Origin: Gerris lacustris
Taxonomy: Eukaryota > Arthropoda > Insecta > Hemiptera > Gerridae
NCBI GenBank assembly: GCA_951217055.1
Contig: OX578280.1
Span: forward strand, 35,167,628-35,231,627
DNA length: 64,000 bases
Direction of reading: 5' to 3'
Positions within the stretch are counted from its first letter, which is position 1. Each line of letters starts with the position of its first letter. The translations under genes and the position numbers were made by a program. The notes beneath the pieces are model-generated. The model saw only the letters and a list, made by a program, of their open reading frames with translations, searched no databases and was not told where the DNA came from. Below, piece by piece: positions 1 through 22,780 of the stretch.

Positions 1-77
1 TCTCTGAGGGCCAGCTAAATATTAATTGTTAGAAATTGCACTTCCTTTCCACTCTTATATTATTCTTACAACTAGTA

Positions 78-272
78 TTCACTTTTGACACTTAGGTTGG
101 TCAACCTCTGTGGAGGAAAAAATAAGCCACTTGGCCTGTAGGAGGGGTGGGACCAGTGATATTTTTATTTGTCTAGTTGGCTCGACATTATCAAATTCAA
201 AATCCAGTGCTCTCATTGGCTCCCCTCCACATTTTTTTTGTTTTCCTGCTCTGTCAAAAGTCAATACTAATT
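78..272. mobile_element. MITE with ACTTTTGACA terminal inverted repeats, copy 1
   Basis: The left end (AGTATTCACTTTTGACAC) and right end (GTCAAAAGTCAATACT) are inverted repeats. The interior matches a second copy at 56460-56632, including the stretches following GGTTGGTCAACC and GGGTGGGACCAGTGA. Non-autonomous; no coding capacity. Confidence 0.75.
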
Positions 273-302
273 ATAAGAACAGTATCGGTTAACAGCACTT
301 AA

Positions 303-1463
303 CCCTATAGTAAACAAATTATACTTTTTAACTCTGACAGCTTAGGAAAATCGAGAAAAAAAATGGGAGGAGAGTTTATGAGAGCTTGAGATTTTGGCTG
401 GTAATAGGTCGGGCAATGACCTATTACCCGCCACAGTCTCAAGCTCTCATTCACTCTCCTCCCATTTTTTTTCTCGATTTTCCCAAACTGTCAGAGTTAA
501 AAAGTATAATGTGTTTACTTTAGAATACTAACCATTCGTAAAAATTACGACTATCGTCCATTAAGAGTGAACTATCTTGGATCTGTAAAACACAGAGTCC
601 CCACTCTTCTGCAGTGCTTTATTTACCTTCTTCTCGTGCCTACAAGCTTACTTAAGTTCCGCCAGACAAATCTTAGTGTTCGCTTTACGCCCTTTTTACT
701 TGGAGCTAATCGTAATAATTACGAAGGTTAGTGTTAAACGTAACTTTTTTTAATGTGATTTATGAACAATAAGTTTTGAAAACTGCACTTTCATATTATT
801 CTTCACGAGTAATTCCTAGGTAAATAATATTTTCTTAAGTCTGCATATTTTATTGTGTTTAATAAATTTGAATTACTGTACTTCAATTAGTCAGCCCTAA
901 ACTATTATATCTTTACTACCTCGTAATTATGTGAAAATTCATTTTTTTTTAATTTTTAATTTCTTTCCGCATTATATTAATTTTATCTAGATAAAATATA
1001 CATTCTATTTTCTAAAGCGTCATGGATAATACAGTTTACACCACCTTTGGCGAGTTACTCAGCCAGTGACTCGGAGAGCGACGAGGACCACGTGTAGAAC
1101 TAAATGAGATCTCAGAGGATGATGAAAATGACCATCCTGATATTGATCCCGATTTCAATCCTGTTGAAGAGGATGAATTACACGATAATATTGTAGAATG
1201 TATCAGAAATGTGTACTCGAATGTTGTTTTTAAATTTTTACTTTTCATTGACACTCAAAATTTACTAGTTGATTTTGTATTATTCATATTATGTGATACT
1301 ATTGTATAGCATAATGCTATTAATCATTAATAAATTAATACATTATAATAAACAAATAAATTAAAATTTAACCATAAAAAAATTAAAATGTTCTAAAACA
1401 ATACTCGTAAAAGTTACGAAGGTTAGTGTTAAGCGCCTACAAAGTATGGTTAGTATTCTAGGG
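303..1463. mobile_element. Decayed piggyBac-like element with TTAA target sites
   Basis: TTAA at 299-302 and 1464-1467 flank ends that start CCCTA...GAATACTAACCA and finish TGGTTAGTATTCTAGGG. The CCCTAGAA-type end and TTAA target are diagnostic of piggyBac elements. The repeat GTTACGAAGGTTAGTGTTAA occurs near both ends (710 and 1408). Around 1100-1190 the plus strand encodes an acidic stretch (DDENDHPDIDPDFNPVEEDE) like the N-terminal region of piggyBac transposases. The rest of the transposase is missing. The left end is interrupted by the MITE at 308-520. Confidence 0.75.
308..520. mobile_element. Hairpin MITE inserted in the piggyBac left end (TA target)
   Basis: A near-complete inverted repeat of about 100-nt arms folds around GTAATAGGTCGGGCAATGACC near 400-430. 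TA flanks it at 306-307 and 521-522. Removing the element and one TA recreates CCCTAGAATACTAACC, the sequence found inverted at the other end of the host element. TA duplication suggests a Tc1/mariner-type mobiliser. Confidence 0.8.
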
Positions 1464-1590
1464 TTAAATGAGCTTTGATTAGTGTTTTTTCAGTGATAAT
1501 CTACATTTCAGTCTGTACTTAAAGAATGGAACTATTCCTGTCAATATTGTTTGCATTTGCTGCTCCAATTCTTTATGGTAGAAAGCTTAA

Positions 1591-1951
1591 GGGGCGATTA
1601 GACAAGCCGATCTGGTCTCCTTAAGTCGGGGCCACACCCTGTCGGCCCGAAAACCCGATCGTGTAACTGGTGTTACTGGTTGCATTTTGGGGGTGAAACC
1701 AGACAGGGCAGTCCCACTTAGGGTAGAAAAGTTGGGGAACTATAGCCCTCCCCCCCCCCCCCCCCCACTACTTTACCCTGCGAACTGACAGTTACTTTTC
1801 TGTCTCCTTAAGGAAAAGTGGCTAGATGGAACTGGGTCGGGCCGTGTAAATGCAACGCGTTGCAACACTCAAGTGGAAGGGAGACCGGAGCAAGGGAAAC
1901 TCAGAACGGGACCAGGACTAGACGGAAGGGAGCAGGTCGTCTTATCGCCCC
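1591..1951. mobile_element. GC-rich non-autonomous element with GGGGCGATTAGAC ends
   Basis: Terminal inverted repeats are GGGGCGATTAGAC at 1591 and GTCTTATCGCCCC ending at 1951. The interior is about 360 bp, much more GC-rich than its surroundings, and holds a 17-19 nt poly-C tract near 1750. No open reading frame. The superfamily was not identified. Confidence 0.6.
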
Positions 1952-2533
1952 TGATATGTTCAGTATTTTCTCTTGACTAGTTTGATAAAGAATATTTGTG
2001 TGGATTGTCTTTAATCATGTTGTAGGTCCCACCAGCAGGGATAGCTAGAAGGGGCATAGAGAAAAATGGGTGGCAGTTGCTATCATGTAGAGCAGTAGGG
2101 ATGTGGGACTAACAATAATTGTATGAGTATGGGTACCAGCTACTCTACTTACTTTTAGTTGTAACTTTTAAGAGTACCTTAATTTGTCATAAGGATCATA
2201 ATTATTTATTTTTGTAAAACATTTGTGTTCATTGAATATGTATATAATTTCAATAAAAAATATATTAAAATATAAATAACGTACAAGATTTTTGTTTCTC
2301 TAGGGTAAAATTTTATTTAAATTGGTCTTAAGTATTTTTTTATTTTTTTTTTTAAATACTACCCATAGTATAAAGGTCCAACAGCAGAAAGGGTTGTAAG
2401 AGGTGTTAAAGTAAACTCTTACAAATTAAAAGTGAAACATTAACATAAATATTCAATTAATCAGAAACCTCAAATAAGGTAGATTAGAATCAAAAGGAAT
2501 TTGCATGTGCACTAAATGATAAAGATGAATTTT
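1952..2533. other. Intergenic, nothing recognised
   Basis: AT-rich sequence without supported genes or structured repeats. Confidence 0.5.
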
Positions 2534-3036
2534 TTTGTAAACTGAGGATTTCTCCTTAACTTGGTCTTTCTTGGACATTTTTGTTTAAATATTAAAGTTT
2601 AAACATGTTGAACATTTCTCTATATTTCAACCCCTTTGGGTCATTTTCAAGCTTTTTACAAAGGTTTCATTTAATCCAGGTATTACATCACTTAATCATA
2701 CTTCTAGTTAACATTTTTGATAAATTTCTACTTAATTTATTAATATTTAAGCTAAAACTCACGGCGAGTTTGATTACATTAACTTTTTAGACAAAGATTC
2801 TTACGAGAATTTTAGCTTAAATATTAATGAATTAAGTAGAAATTTATCAAAAATGTTAACTCGAATTATGATTAAGTGATGTAATACCTGGATTAAATTA
2901 AACATTTGTAAAAAGCTTGAAAATGACCCAAAGGGGTTGAAATACAGCGAAATGTTCAACATGTTTAAACTTTAATATTTAAACGAAAATGCATCGTACC
3001 CAAAAGACCAAGTTAAGGAAATCCTCAGTTTACAAA
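2534..3036. repeat. Large foldback element
   Basis: Inverted arms 2534-2760 and 2805-3036 (about 230 nt each, highly similar) flank a 44-nt spacer. The arms contain CAACCCCTTTGGGTCATTTT followed by CAAGCTTTTTAC; nearly the same words recur at 28710-28742, so this is a dispersed family. No coding capacity. Confidence 0.8.
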
Positions 3037-4249
3037 TATATATAGAGGGTAACAATATACTAAATAAATAAAGATTAATATCAAACTCAAAAAATGTTAT
3101 CTTGCTCAGTTATAGTCATTTTAGTCGTGATAACTGTTTGATAAGTTTTATAAAACAAAAAAGAGTAGGTTCGAGAATAAGCTTAATTGCTATTGACACA
3201 TGCAGTGGATGTGTATTAACAGACACATCGGTTTCTATAAACATTTATCAAGTTCATAATTTCCTATCACGGTAGGTCACTCTTCTAATTTTGTCGTTCC
3301 CATAGAAAGTTATTTTCTGTTTAGCTGGGGCAGTACTTTTTACTTAAATGTCAACAGGAACTTTTGACTTCTCAGCACACAAAATCACTGTACTCCAGAG
3401 TGCTCATATCCCACAAAGCAAGATGTTTTTGTTTTTGCACCTCACTTATCAATTGTATGCATTTTGTTCCTAATAACTAAAAAAAAAGTTTTAAATTATT
3501 AAAGTTTTTAACACCTGTGGCAGGGCTGATGTATACAATAACAACAGACTTTTCCAATTAGCAACTCATCAAATTGACTTTTCTCTTGATAAATGCTTCG
3601 GTCAAAACCATTGCTTGTGACATTGCCATTCAACAAAGCATTGCAAATTTAACAATATTTTCAATTTTCAAAAGTAGTTTAAATGATACAAAAATAATTA
3701 GAGGGATGTGGGGGTATTATTAAATAGGAGGTAGGTATAGCTTTTAAAGTAAAATTTAATATACCAAAGAAGAAGAATATTTTATGTACGGTTGACATCA
3801 CTAACAAGAAGTAGGAGGGAAAAGTAAGTACATATTATAATAAAAGTCAAGTGGCAGAGGAGCTTCTTAATTGGGGTTCAGAGATTTTAGTTTTTAATCA
3901 TACCTTCCTTGGTTTTTGTTATTTTTAGTAAGGGTACTAAAGATATACCCCAATTATATTTTCTTTCATCTTATTAATTAATACAAAAAGAGTGAGTTGG
4001 TTCAAAAGGAATCTTAAAGTTTTGGAAGCAATATACTAAGTTGATTGAAGAGAATAAGGACTCGGTGGAATTTTCTACTTCTATTAATTATTACTCTTTA
4101 AAAATAAAGAAACCTTGCTAAAAATAAAAAAGGTATTTTTGACCTAACCAAAAAGGCAAGTTCTTTTCTCATTAACATTGTCACTTCAGTAAAATACTAA
4201 TATACAATATTTTTTGTAGTATTATCTTTCTAGGGAATCCCCTTGGATA
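3037..4249. other. Intergenic, nothing recognised
   Basis: AT-rich sequence with short homopolymers only. Confidence 0.5.
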
Positions 4250-5048
4250 ATAATGGGTTCCAAGGCTGGCAAGTTGACAAAATGTGTATCGCTACTGCAT
4301 GACAACGCCCGTTCTCATGTGGCAAACTCCACAAATAACCTTCTGATTAAGTTTGGTTGAGACATAGTGACTCCAGACTTGGCACATAGTGATTACCATC
4401 TTTTCACCTCCCTTAACCCTTAAGGTGGAGATACACATGCCTGTAGCTTGAACAAAAACATGCCACCTACTTGCACGTGGATATGTTAAATGGCATGCCT
4501 GTAGCTGGCAAGCAAGCTGATAAAACCTTAATAAAAATCCTTGGTATGCCAGTTACTGGCAAATACTCTCTTTTGGCATACAAGCTACTGCCCCAATTTG
4601 ACGGCACGTGTATCTTCGCCTTTAGAGACAAGGGCTGGCGAAATTAATATGTAATACATTAATTGACTTTTTAGTTCAACATTTCCAAAACACAATCTAG
4701 ATAATCTGGATTACCTATTTATAGTTTGAAAAATGCATTGGCGCATAAAGTACACGGCCTATGCATTGTTTGTCCACTATAGCCGTGCCACTAAGGGTTA
4801 AGGAACACTTGGGTGGCCAAGGCTTTGATACTTATGAAGAAGCTAAGGAAGAGGTGCAAAGCTGGCTTAATGACCTGGTAGGAGATTTCTTCGACACAGG
4901 TATTAAAAAGTTGGCTGAAAGACTCCAAAAGTGCTCCAAAGTGTGTTGGATCAGGAGAGTGATTATGTTGAGAAATAGTTATTTCAATTTTTTTAAAAAT
5001 GTGGAGGCCTTACTTATTGGCCAACCCTCATGTAAGAAACTGCACTAA
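4250..5048 (+). pseudogene. mariner-like transposase fragment, split by an insertion
   Basis: The part before the insertion encodes LTKCVSLLHDNARSHVAN and then TPDLAHSDYHLFTSL, the second and third catalytic Asp regions of mariner transposase (HDNAR and SDYHLF). A TGA replaces the expected Trp codon after KFG, and a few residues before TPDLA are deleted. The part after it continues KEHLGGQGFDTYEEAKEEVQ and on to GIKKLAERLQKC, the usual mariner C terminus. An element at 4417-4797 interrupts the Leu-Lys junction. The N-terminal half is absent. Dead copy. Confidence 0.85.
4417..4797. mobile_element. TTAA-flanked MITE inside the mariner pseudogene
   Basis: TTAA at 4413-4416 and 4798-4801 flank CCCTTA...TAAGGG ends, as in piggyBac-type non-autonomous elements. 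Removing the 381 bp and one TTAA leaves ACC TCC CTT AAG GAA CAC, which rejoins the mariner frame exactly (TSLKEH). The interior has repeated GCCTGTAGCTKG and CACGTG words. Confidence 0.8.
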
Positions 5049-6510
5049 AGGGCCAACAACAGGCACACTGCCAACAATTCGTTAGTTTATCCCACAGAGA
5101 CATAGACATATTAATTTTCCTTTTAAATAATATTCTTTGCCTTTTGGTTTGTATTTCCTAGTTTATTATTTTTGGAGATTTTTCACTGGAAAAATGTATC
5201 GAGTAAACTGGTATCAGAAGGGCAAGTGATGGAAGTATGGGCTAGCTATAAGTGTGTTCTAAAACATTTCAAGTTGTTTTTTTTACAAAATTAGCTAAGA
5301 AAGAAAAACACGTGCATCAAATATTAATGTCTAAATTGTGGTTTAGCAATCAAGTGATAAATAATGACTATCATGAGTTTAAGTCTCCAAATTTCTGTAA
5401 ACATTTTAATAATTATTAATATTTGAAAGAGGGGTTGATTAGATAAACTGCTATTGTACATAACTTGTTAATTTAAAACATCTTTAAATTAAATTTTAAT
5501 TTCCTTTTAGAGTAAAAGGAATTCTCCCACAGCACCCTTGGAATTGTTTACAGAGAGTCAGTCTGAAAACTTAGTAGAAATTTTTTTAAATATACGTAAA
5601 AATCCTGATTTTGAATTCTGTAGATAATTATATTTTGCCTAAAGGAAGATAATTCAACCATCTATTTTAAAGCAATTTAATGAATTAAAGATTTAAGTCT
5701 AACTGAGTTACTATATATACTATAAACTATATATACTATAAATTAGTATAAAAACTAATTAGTAGTTTATTATTTTAATTAGTAGTAGTTATAAAAACTA
5801 CTAGGCAAAACGGAAATTTAGATTTAGTTTATTAGTTTACTCGTGCATCAATAAACTGATTTAAAATTATAAAGCTAAAGATATCAATGAACTAATGATA
5901 ATTGAAGAGTTGAGGAGATAAATGTAGTATGTTCAATTTTATAAAAATTGAGACAGCATGTGTGAAGGTGGTATGATACTCTCTATGATATCACTAAGTG
6001 TCATTAATACAGAACTTCTGTTTAAAAAAAAGAAATACTGAAGGTGATTACCATCACGCTTATACAATTATTGATACAGAATAAAGCAGGTATGTTCATA
6101 AATCTAGTATCATAAAACCTTAATGTTATAACAATTTTATTATTGAATAAGTAATAAGTTTTTTATGAAACTAAAGTATGTCTAAGCATAAATAACGGGA
6201 GTTAAGTATGCTCTTACCACTTTTTTTAAGTTAATAGACTGAAAATATCCAGTGTAAAAAAGAATGGAGGAGATATGTAAAATAGCCATCATTAATTAGT
6301 AAATCACTGACCATGTCACATGTTTACTTAATGTTTTTTTTTTATATCAAATTCTTCTTACCAATATCAAACCTATGTATTTTTTTTGTTTTTTTCATTT
6401 GGAATTTTTTAAAAATATTCAATATTAAAATTATATACTGATATTTATCTAAAATCATACTACCTTTGGTGATATTTATTAATTAATTAAATGTGTCAAT
6501 AAAAGTGGTA
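5049..6510. other. Intergenic, nothing recognised
   Basis: AT-rich. Short tandem-like ATATACTATAAA words near 5710-5740 only. Confidence 0.5.
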
Positions 6511-6639
6511 CAGTGGAACCTGAATTACTCAAAATTCAAAGGAATGTTTTAACTCTGAGTTATTAATGTTAAACTATTAGCAAGTGAAACAGAAATCATT
6601 TTATCTTACCGAGGATTTTGATATATCAAGGTTCCACTG
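6511..6639. mobile_element. Tigger/pogo-like MITE, 129 bp
   Basis: Ends CAGTGGAACCT and AGGTTCCACTG are inverted repeats of the CAGTRGAACCTCG type typical of pogo/Tigger elements. TA precedes the left end; the right target site is degraded. Confidence 0.6.
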
Positions 6640-7903
6640 GATTATAAAAGAAAACTGAATTTTCTATTGATATGCATCTAATCTTATTAAAAAGAGTGAA
6701 AATAGAAATACGGATAAAAGTAAAATAAACCTCAAAACTTTGAACACATTTTCATTTCCATTTTGTAGCAAATCCAACGTAATCAACTTCTCGCTATGAT
6801 TTTAGAACACACTGTATAGCTCTCCTAATATTCCAACCCACTTATAAAACAATTTCTTTAAAAAATAAATAAAGAAAAATTAAGTTTTATAAAAAAAAAA
6901 AAATAAAATAAAAAAAAAAAAAAATATTCCACTCAACAATCAAAAATCTATTTACCTTCAAAGTTCACAACTTTTTTCTATTTTCTTTTATTTTTCCAAA
7001 AAATTTAAATAAAATAAATAAAATATTCAGCACAGGAACATCCCTTGGATGACAACCAAAAAATAATGTAAAAACAATTCCCTTTTTATTTTTCTTTATA
7101 TTTTTAGTCTTGGAGATAAAAAGTTATATAAGGCAAATTTTTAATTAATCTACACTGTTTTTCAAGCATAAAGAAATAGTTTTTTTTTTATAAATATTTT
7201 TTATTTATTTATTATTATAAAGGACTATTAATAAAACCTTTATACTTTCTTTAATTATAAAATAATCAGAAATTATGTTTCCATTTATAAACTTTAATAT
7301 TATTAAAAAATATACTAAAAATACTAATAAAAAAATAATCATAAGGGTATTTTAAATTTCAATTTAATTCCAATATTTTAAATTATAATATTCTCAAATT
7401 AATTAAAAAATTGATTGATCTCCTCAGAACTATTATATTCACTTTTCCAAAGTAATTTAATTATAAAAAAAAGAGATGAATTCAAAAAGAAACATTAAAT
7501 CCATTAATCAGTTCTGCCATCACCATAAAAAATAAAAATAAAAAAAAGTATTTACAAAGATGCTTTCATAAAATCCATATTTTTTTTAGAATTATGAATA
7601 ATCAGTATATACTTTGTAAAATAATTATTGATTCTATAACAAATGTTACTATAATAATAATAATATGCAATAAATAAATAAGCTTCTTTGGAAAAGCGAA
7701 CGAACAAAAATATGAGCAAAAAATATAAATATATTATATATATTTTTTTAAATAAAAAAAATGTATTTAACTTAAGCTAAAAACAATAATAGTCCATTAT
7801 TACATTTTTTTTTTAAATACAGAGGAGAATGTGAGTAGCGATTCTCCACACAAAAATTTATTTTTAATAGAAAATAAAGGTCGTCTGTTTAGTCTAAATA
7901 GAG

Positions 7904-7907
<4 letters not shown>
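6640..7907. other. Intergenic, very AT-rich
   Basis: Poly-A/T runs and simple AT words; no gene or structured repeat seen. Confidence 0.5.

Positions 7908-7982
<75 letters not shown>
7908..7982. repeat. (AT)n microsatellite
   Basis: About 75 nt of uninterrupted AT dinucleotides. Confidence 0.97.
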
Positions 7983-7987
<5 letters not shown>

Positions 7988-8984
7988 AAATAATTCAAAA
8001 ATAAATAGGCACAAGAGTCCATCAGGTGAATATTATTATGGAGTTAGGTGAATAATTTTAATGTGTAATGTAGGTATTTACTTTAAATATTTTTTTTTAT
8101 GTAAAAAAAAATAAAAAAATAAATAATAACATAAAGTTATAAGTAAATATGCATTCACATATAAAAGCAGTTTATAATAAAAAAGTAAATAATTATAAAT
8201 ATATATTAAATTTTCAAAGATGCATCAAAATGAGGTATATATACTTATTTGTTTTAATTTATTATTTTGACCTTGAAATTTATCTAATTTTTTTTAAATT
8301 TATACTCAAACAAATAATAATAAATTTCGCTATAAAAATAATTCAAACAAATGTAATAAATTAAAATGAATATAAATAAAAAAGAAATGTGCAAAGCACA
8401 CACACGCTTGCAACGACTACACATGTTGCTTGTTAAACCAATTCGCAATAGAAAGAATAAACACGACTTACACAAATACAAATGTTATGCAATTAAATCA
8501 CTCATCCACACTGATTCTTACATTTCAGCTTTGCTTTATTATACTATAACATATATTAAATCATTTAAAAAATGAGTGTAAAAAATATGAAGATATTTTC
8601 AAATCCAAGAATAATTTAAATAATAATAAGTGAATTATGTACTTGGTGCTTTAAAAAGAAAAATCGATGAAGAAAATAATTATTAAATGTTTTGATTAAA
8701 TTAATATTCAAAGATTTTTCACCCATGCTTTAGGGTTTAATTTTGGGGAAAAAAAAATAAATAAATAAAAACGAAACAAAATATCACTATGTATGTATAA
8801 TAAAGTAATCAAACATTAATAAAAAATACTATCACCATCTTTCATGTAGTTATTATTATTTTTCTTTGACAGAGTCGTTATTAAGAAAACATTTAATTTT
8901 TTTAATATTTAGGCTCTTGAATAGGACTGGTGGTAAATATAGCCAGTTCGGATTCCTTTTCGTTTTGTTTTCTCTGTATCGTTT
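7983..8984. other. AT-rich region downstream of eRF1, probably including distal 3' UTR
   Basis: No coding exon supported. TTTATT at 8535-8540 is AATAAA on the minus strand, one possible poly(A) signal for the distal eRF1 isoform. Confidence 0.35.
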
Positions 8985-9175
8985 TCTTTTGGGCACTTTA
9001 GGCCCTTGGCGCAGTGAGGGGCCGAATCTCGCGCTAGTTGCGGCGCGCCATTTGGCTGGTGGGGAGCCATAATGCACCTGTTTGGAGCAGTTTCCACTTG
9101 TTGTGTATAGCTGGCATCGCCGCAGCAACCCCCCACCCCCTGCCTGCCTTGTCCCCACCCGACTGTCTCCAACAA
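8985..9175 (-). other. GC-rich segment directly downstream of the distal eRF1 stop (likely 3' UTR)
   Basis: Directly after the distal stop, GC content rises far above the AT-rich surroundings. There are C-rich runs near 9130-9160 and a CpG-rich patch near 9005-9055 containing a GGCGCGCC site. No convincing reading frame of known type is seen. Its position makes it 3' UTR of the distal eRF1 isoform. It could carry RNA regulatory elements, but nothing specific was recognised. Confidence 0.5.
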
Positions 9176-9258
9176 TCAGTAGTCGTCCAAATCGTAAATG
9201 TCGTTGTCTATTTCGTCTAACTGCATGCTCTGGAAGTCTACCTTGTACCTCAACAATC
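9176..9258 (-). CDS. eRF1: Alternative last coding exon of eRF1 (distal)
   Basis: After a TTTTAG acceptor this exon begins with the same phase (G|GA) as the proximal exon at 11661-11582, so exon 8 (ending at 12003) can join to either. It encodes [20 protein letters not shown] followed by IYDLDDY and a TGA, giving a 441-aa isoform. The proximal exon encodes [20 protein letters not shown] followed by LDLDDY and TAG. Both keep RYKVDFQS and the DLDDY end, and both are free of stops, which argues for two functional, mutually exclusive terminal exons rather than one live and one dead copy. The acidic tail lies next to the eRF3-binding domain, so isoforms could differ in partner binding (inference). 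Exon use would depend on splice-site choice and on polyadenylation after the proximal exon. Confidence 0.9.
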
Positions 9259-9792
9259 CTAAAACAAAGCAATCACGACAATATTTAATTAGTAACTACT
9301 AAGTAAATTGATAAATTGATACATTTTCAGGTGGTTTGAGCATGTCATCAAGGTATGTGGAGAAGTTAAGTATTTACTCCCACTCTAGTATACCACTTCT
9401 AAATCAGCATCACAACATTTCCTTATTATCATGATGGAACCATGCTCCTCTATGGAGCTAGGTTGCAGCAAAAAAAATTCCACCAGACTCAATTGTTGAT
9501 TATGTTAATAAGTTTGCACAATTTCTGTCTCCTAGTTTAGTTTGCAGTCACAATACCTAACCCTACTCAAAGAGCTACTTGAAGTGAAAAATTGCCAGAC
9601 CTTATAATCTTTTAAAAGCAATATTTACAAAATAACAATATTGCTCCATAAAGTATTTAGCTGCTTAGATTTTATCTGTAACAATTACTTTTATTATTTG
9701 ATAAAAAAAAAAAAAAACAGCGTAATAATAACAGCCTTTTTAAAAACCCCATGTGGTTTTTCGAAAACCAAATTTAAAAACTCGATCACTAT

Positions 9793-10027
9793 TGAAGGTT
9801 TTCTTAGGTGGACTTGAGAGTAGAACTAAAACAGTGAAGGTGTTGTTTGGAATAAAAGTCCATTGTTAATTTCTTTTTTATTTTATTTCACAAAGCTCTC
9901 TCCCAGGGAACCTGAGCTTCATCAGTGTTTCGAATGGTAGAATACTATAAATTTAGATAAAATAAAATAAAAAATAAATTAACAACGGACTTTTATTCCA
10001 AATAACACCTTCACTGTTTTTGTTCTG
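9793..10027. repeat. Hairpin element flanked by 9-bp direct repeats
   Basis: Arms around AACAGTGAAGGTGTTGTTTG (from 9829) and its near-complement (to about 10020) fold back. GATCACTAT at 9784-9792 and 10028-10036 is a probable target duplication. It lies between the two alternative eRF1 terminal exons. Confidence 0.65.
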
Positions 10028-10199
10028 GATCACTATGTTTAAATAATTTTTTTTTATTTCTGCAATAAATTGATAAAATTGTTTTAACAGGTAAGTAAAC
10101 TAGACTTTAAAATAGCATTCAAAGTTTACTTCGTACCTGGAAATATGCACTTATAAAGTAGAAAACAATAAAATATAAGAATTAGACACAATAAAGTCA

Positions 10200-10332
10200 G
10201 GTGCATGATCCTGTAGGACTTCAGTTTAGACTGAACAGTCCATCTGAAAGCCAATCATAAACACTCTCAGGTGGCAGGCGTTCAGATGGACTGTTCAGTT
10301 TAAACTGTCAGTCCAGCAGGATCATGTGCACC
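10200..10332. repeat. Hairpin MITE, 133 bp
   Basis: Arms beginning GGTGCATGATCCTG and ending CAGGATCATGTGCACC fold almost end to end. The arms also contain ACTGAACAGTCCATCTGAA and its complement. Confidence 0.75.
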
Positions 10333-11581
10333 ATGAGAAAACTTCCTTTTTCATAGTAAATAAATCTTCAGCACAATTAAGACATATACTGTGTTTTTAG
10401 ATCATATCTTGCTTTAAATGTATAATTATTAAAATGTGGAATGTAAGCAATCAATCTGTCATAGAGATAAAGTAGATTACTTTGAAACTTCTATCCCAAT
10501 AGAGTTCCATCACAAAGAAAACAGAAATTTGTTAACATAAAGAATAGTCCAAGCTAAAGCCCCAACAAATAGAGGCATGGAGTTTAACCTTAACAATCAT
10601 TTGTTACAACCTTAAAAAATTAAATAGAGAAAAATATAATAAAAATAATGTGCATTTGTCTTCAGTTGTTCCCAAAATTACGAAACCACATCAATATTAG
10701 TAAAGAAAAAGGCAGAATAATTAAACCCTTTTCAATAAATCCATGAAAATTTTTAACTTCTTAAAAGTAATTTTTTGATGAATTAAGCAAGAAAGTTATT
10801 CCACTTGTGCTTATTTCATATTTGGAGGTCCCTCCCAAAAAAAATGTACAAATACAAAACAATATAAAAAAAAAATAAATTAACTGAAAAAATAAAGTAA
10901 GTAGTCAAAATAAAGTATATCTAATAAAAAAAAATATTAAAAAATGTTATGAAATTTGAAAGAAACCAATATATACAGCAATGCAGACTAAAAATAATTC
11001 AATTCTTTAAAATGAATTCCAAAGTAATCTTTGGAATAAAATTTAATCTAATGTGAAAAAAGCAGTGCTCAAATTCAAATATATAATTCAGTAAAGTAAA
11101 ATAAAAAAATCACACCAAAATAATTGTGATACAATGCAAACAAATAATTTTGACTTTAACAGTAATCAAATTTTTAATAAAATTGTTTAATTGTTAAAAA
11201 TTCAATAAATTGAAATACAAATGATGCTAACATTTTGTGAATTTTTAAATAACAAATTATGTGGAGTTAAATCAAATAAAATAAAAATAAAAATGATTGA
11301 CATATTTTCTACTCTCAATGAAATATAGATAAAACAACAAACAAACAAAAAAAACCAGCATGCAAAAACAATGAAAAGGAATAAAAACCCATGCATAAAA
11401 AATAAAGAATTATTAAATCAAAGCAAATAATGTGTAAGACTGATTTTCAATTGGAGGGGGGGGGGGGAAATACGGTGATGAAAAAAAAAAAAAAAAAACA
11501 ACAAAAAAATGATTAAAACAACGAAAACTGGACATGCGTGGGAGTCTAGTCGTGTTAGTACCTTTGAGGGAAACTTTCTCC
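10333..11581. other. eRF1 sequence between the alternative last exons (3' UTR of the proximal isoform)
   Basis: AT-rich. Contains a poly-G run near 11455-11467 and poly-A near 11481-11498. No exon seen. The proximal 3' UTR and its poly(A) site should lie here. Confidence 0.4.

Positions 11582-22780
<11,199 letters not shown>

Noticed and set aside
2605..2790. 61-aa open frame
   Set aside because: It lies entirely in one arm of the foldback and has low-complexity hydrophobic content.
8856..9272. 138-aa open frame on the minus strand
   Set aside because: It overlaps the distal eRF1 exon in another frame and runs into its 3' UTR; the true frame there is eRF1.
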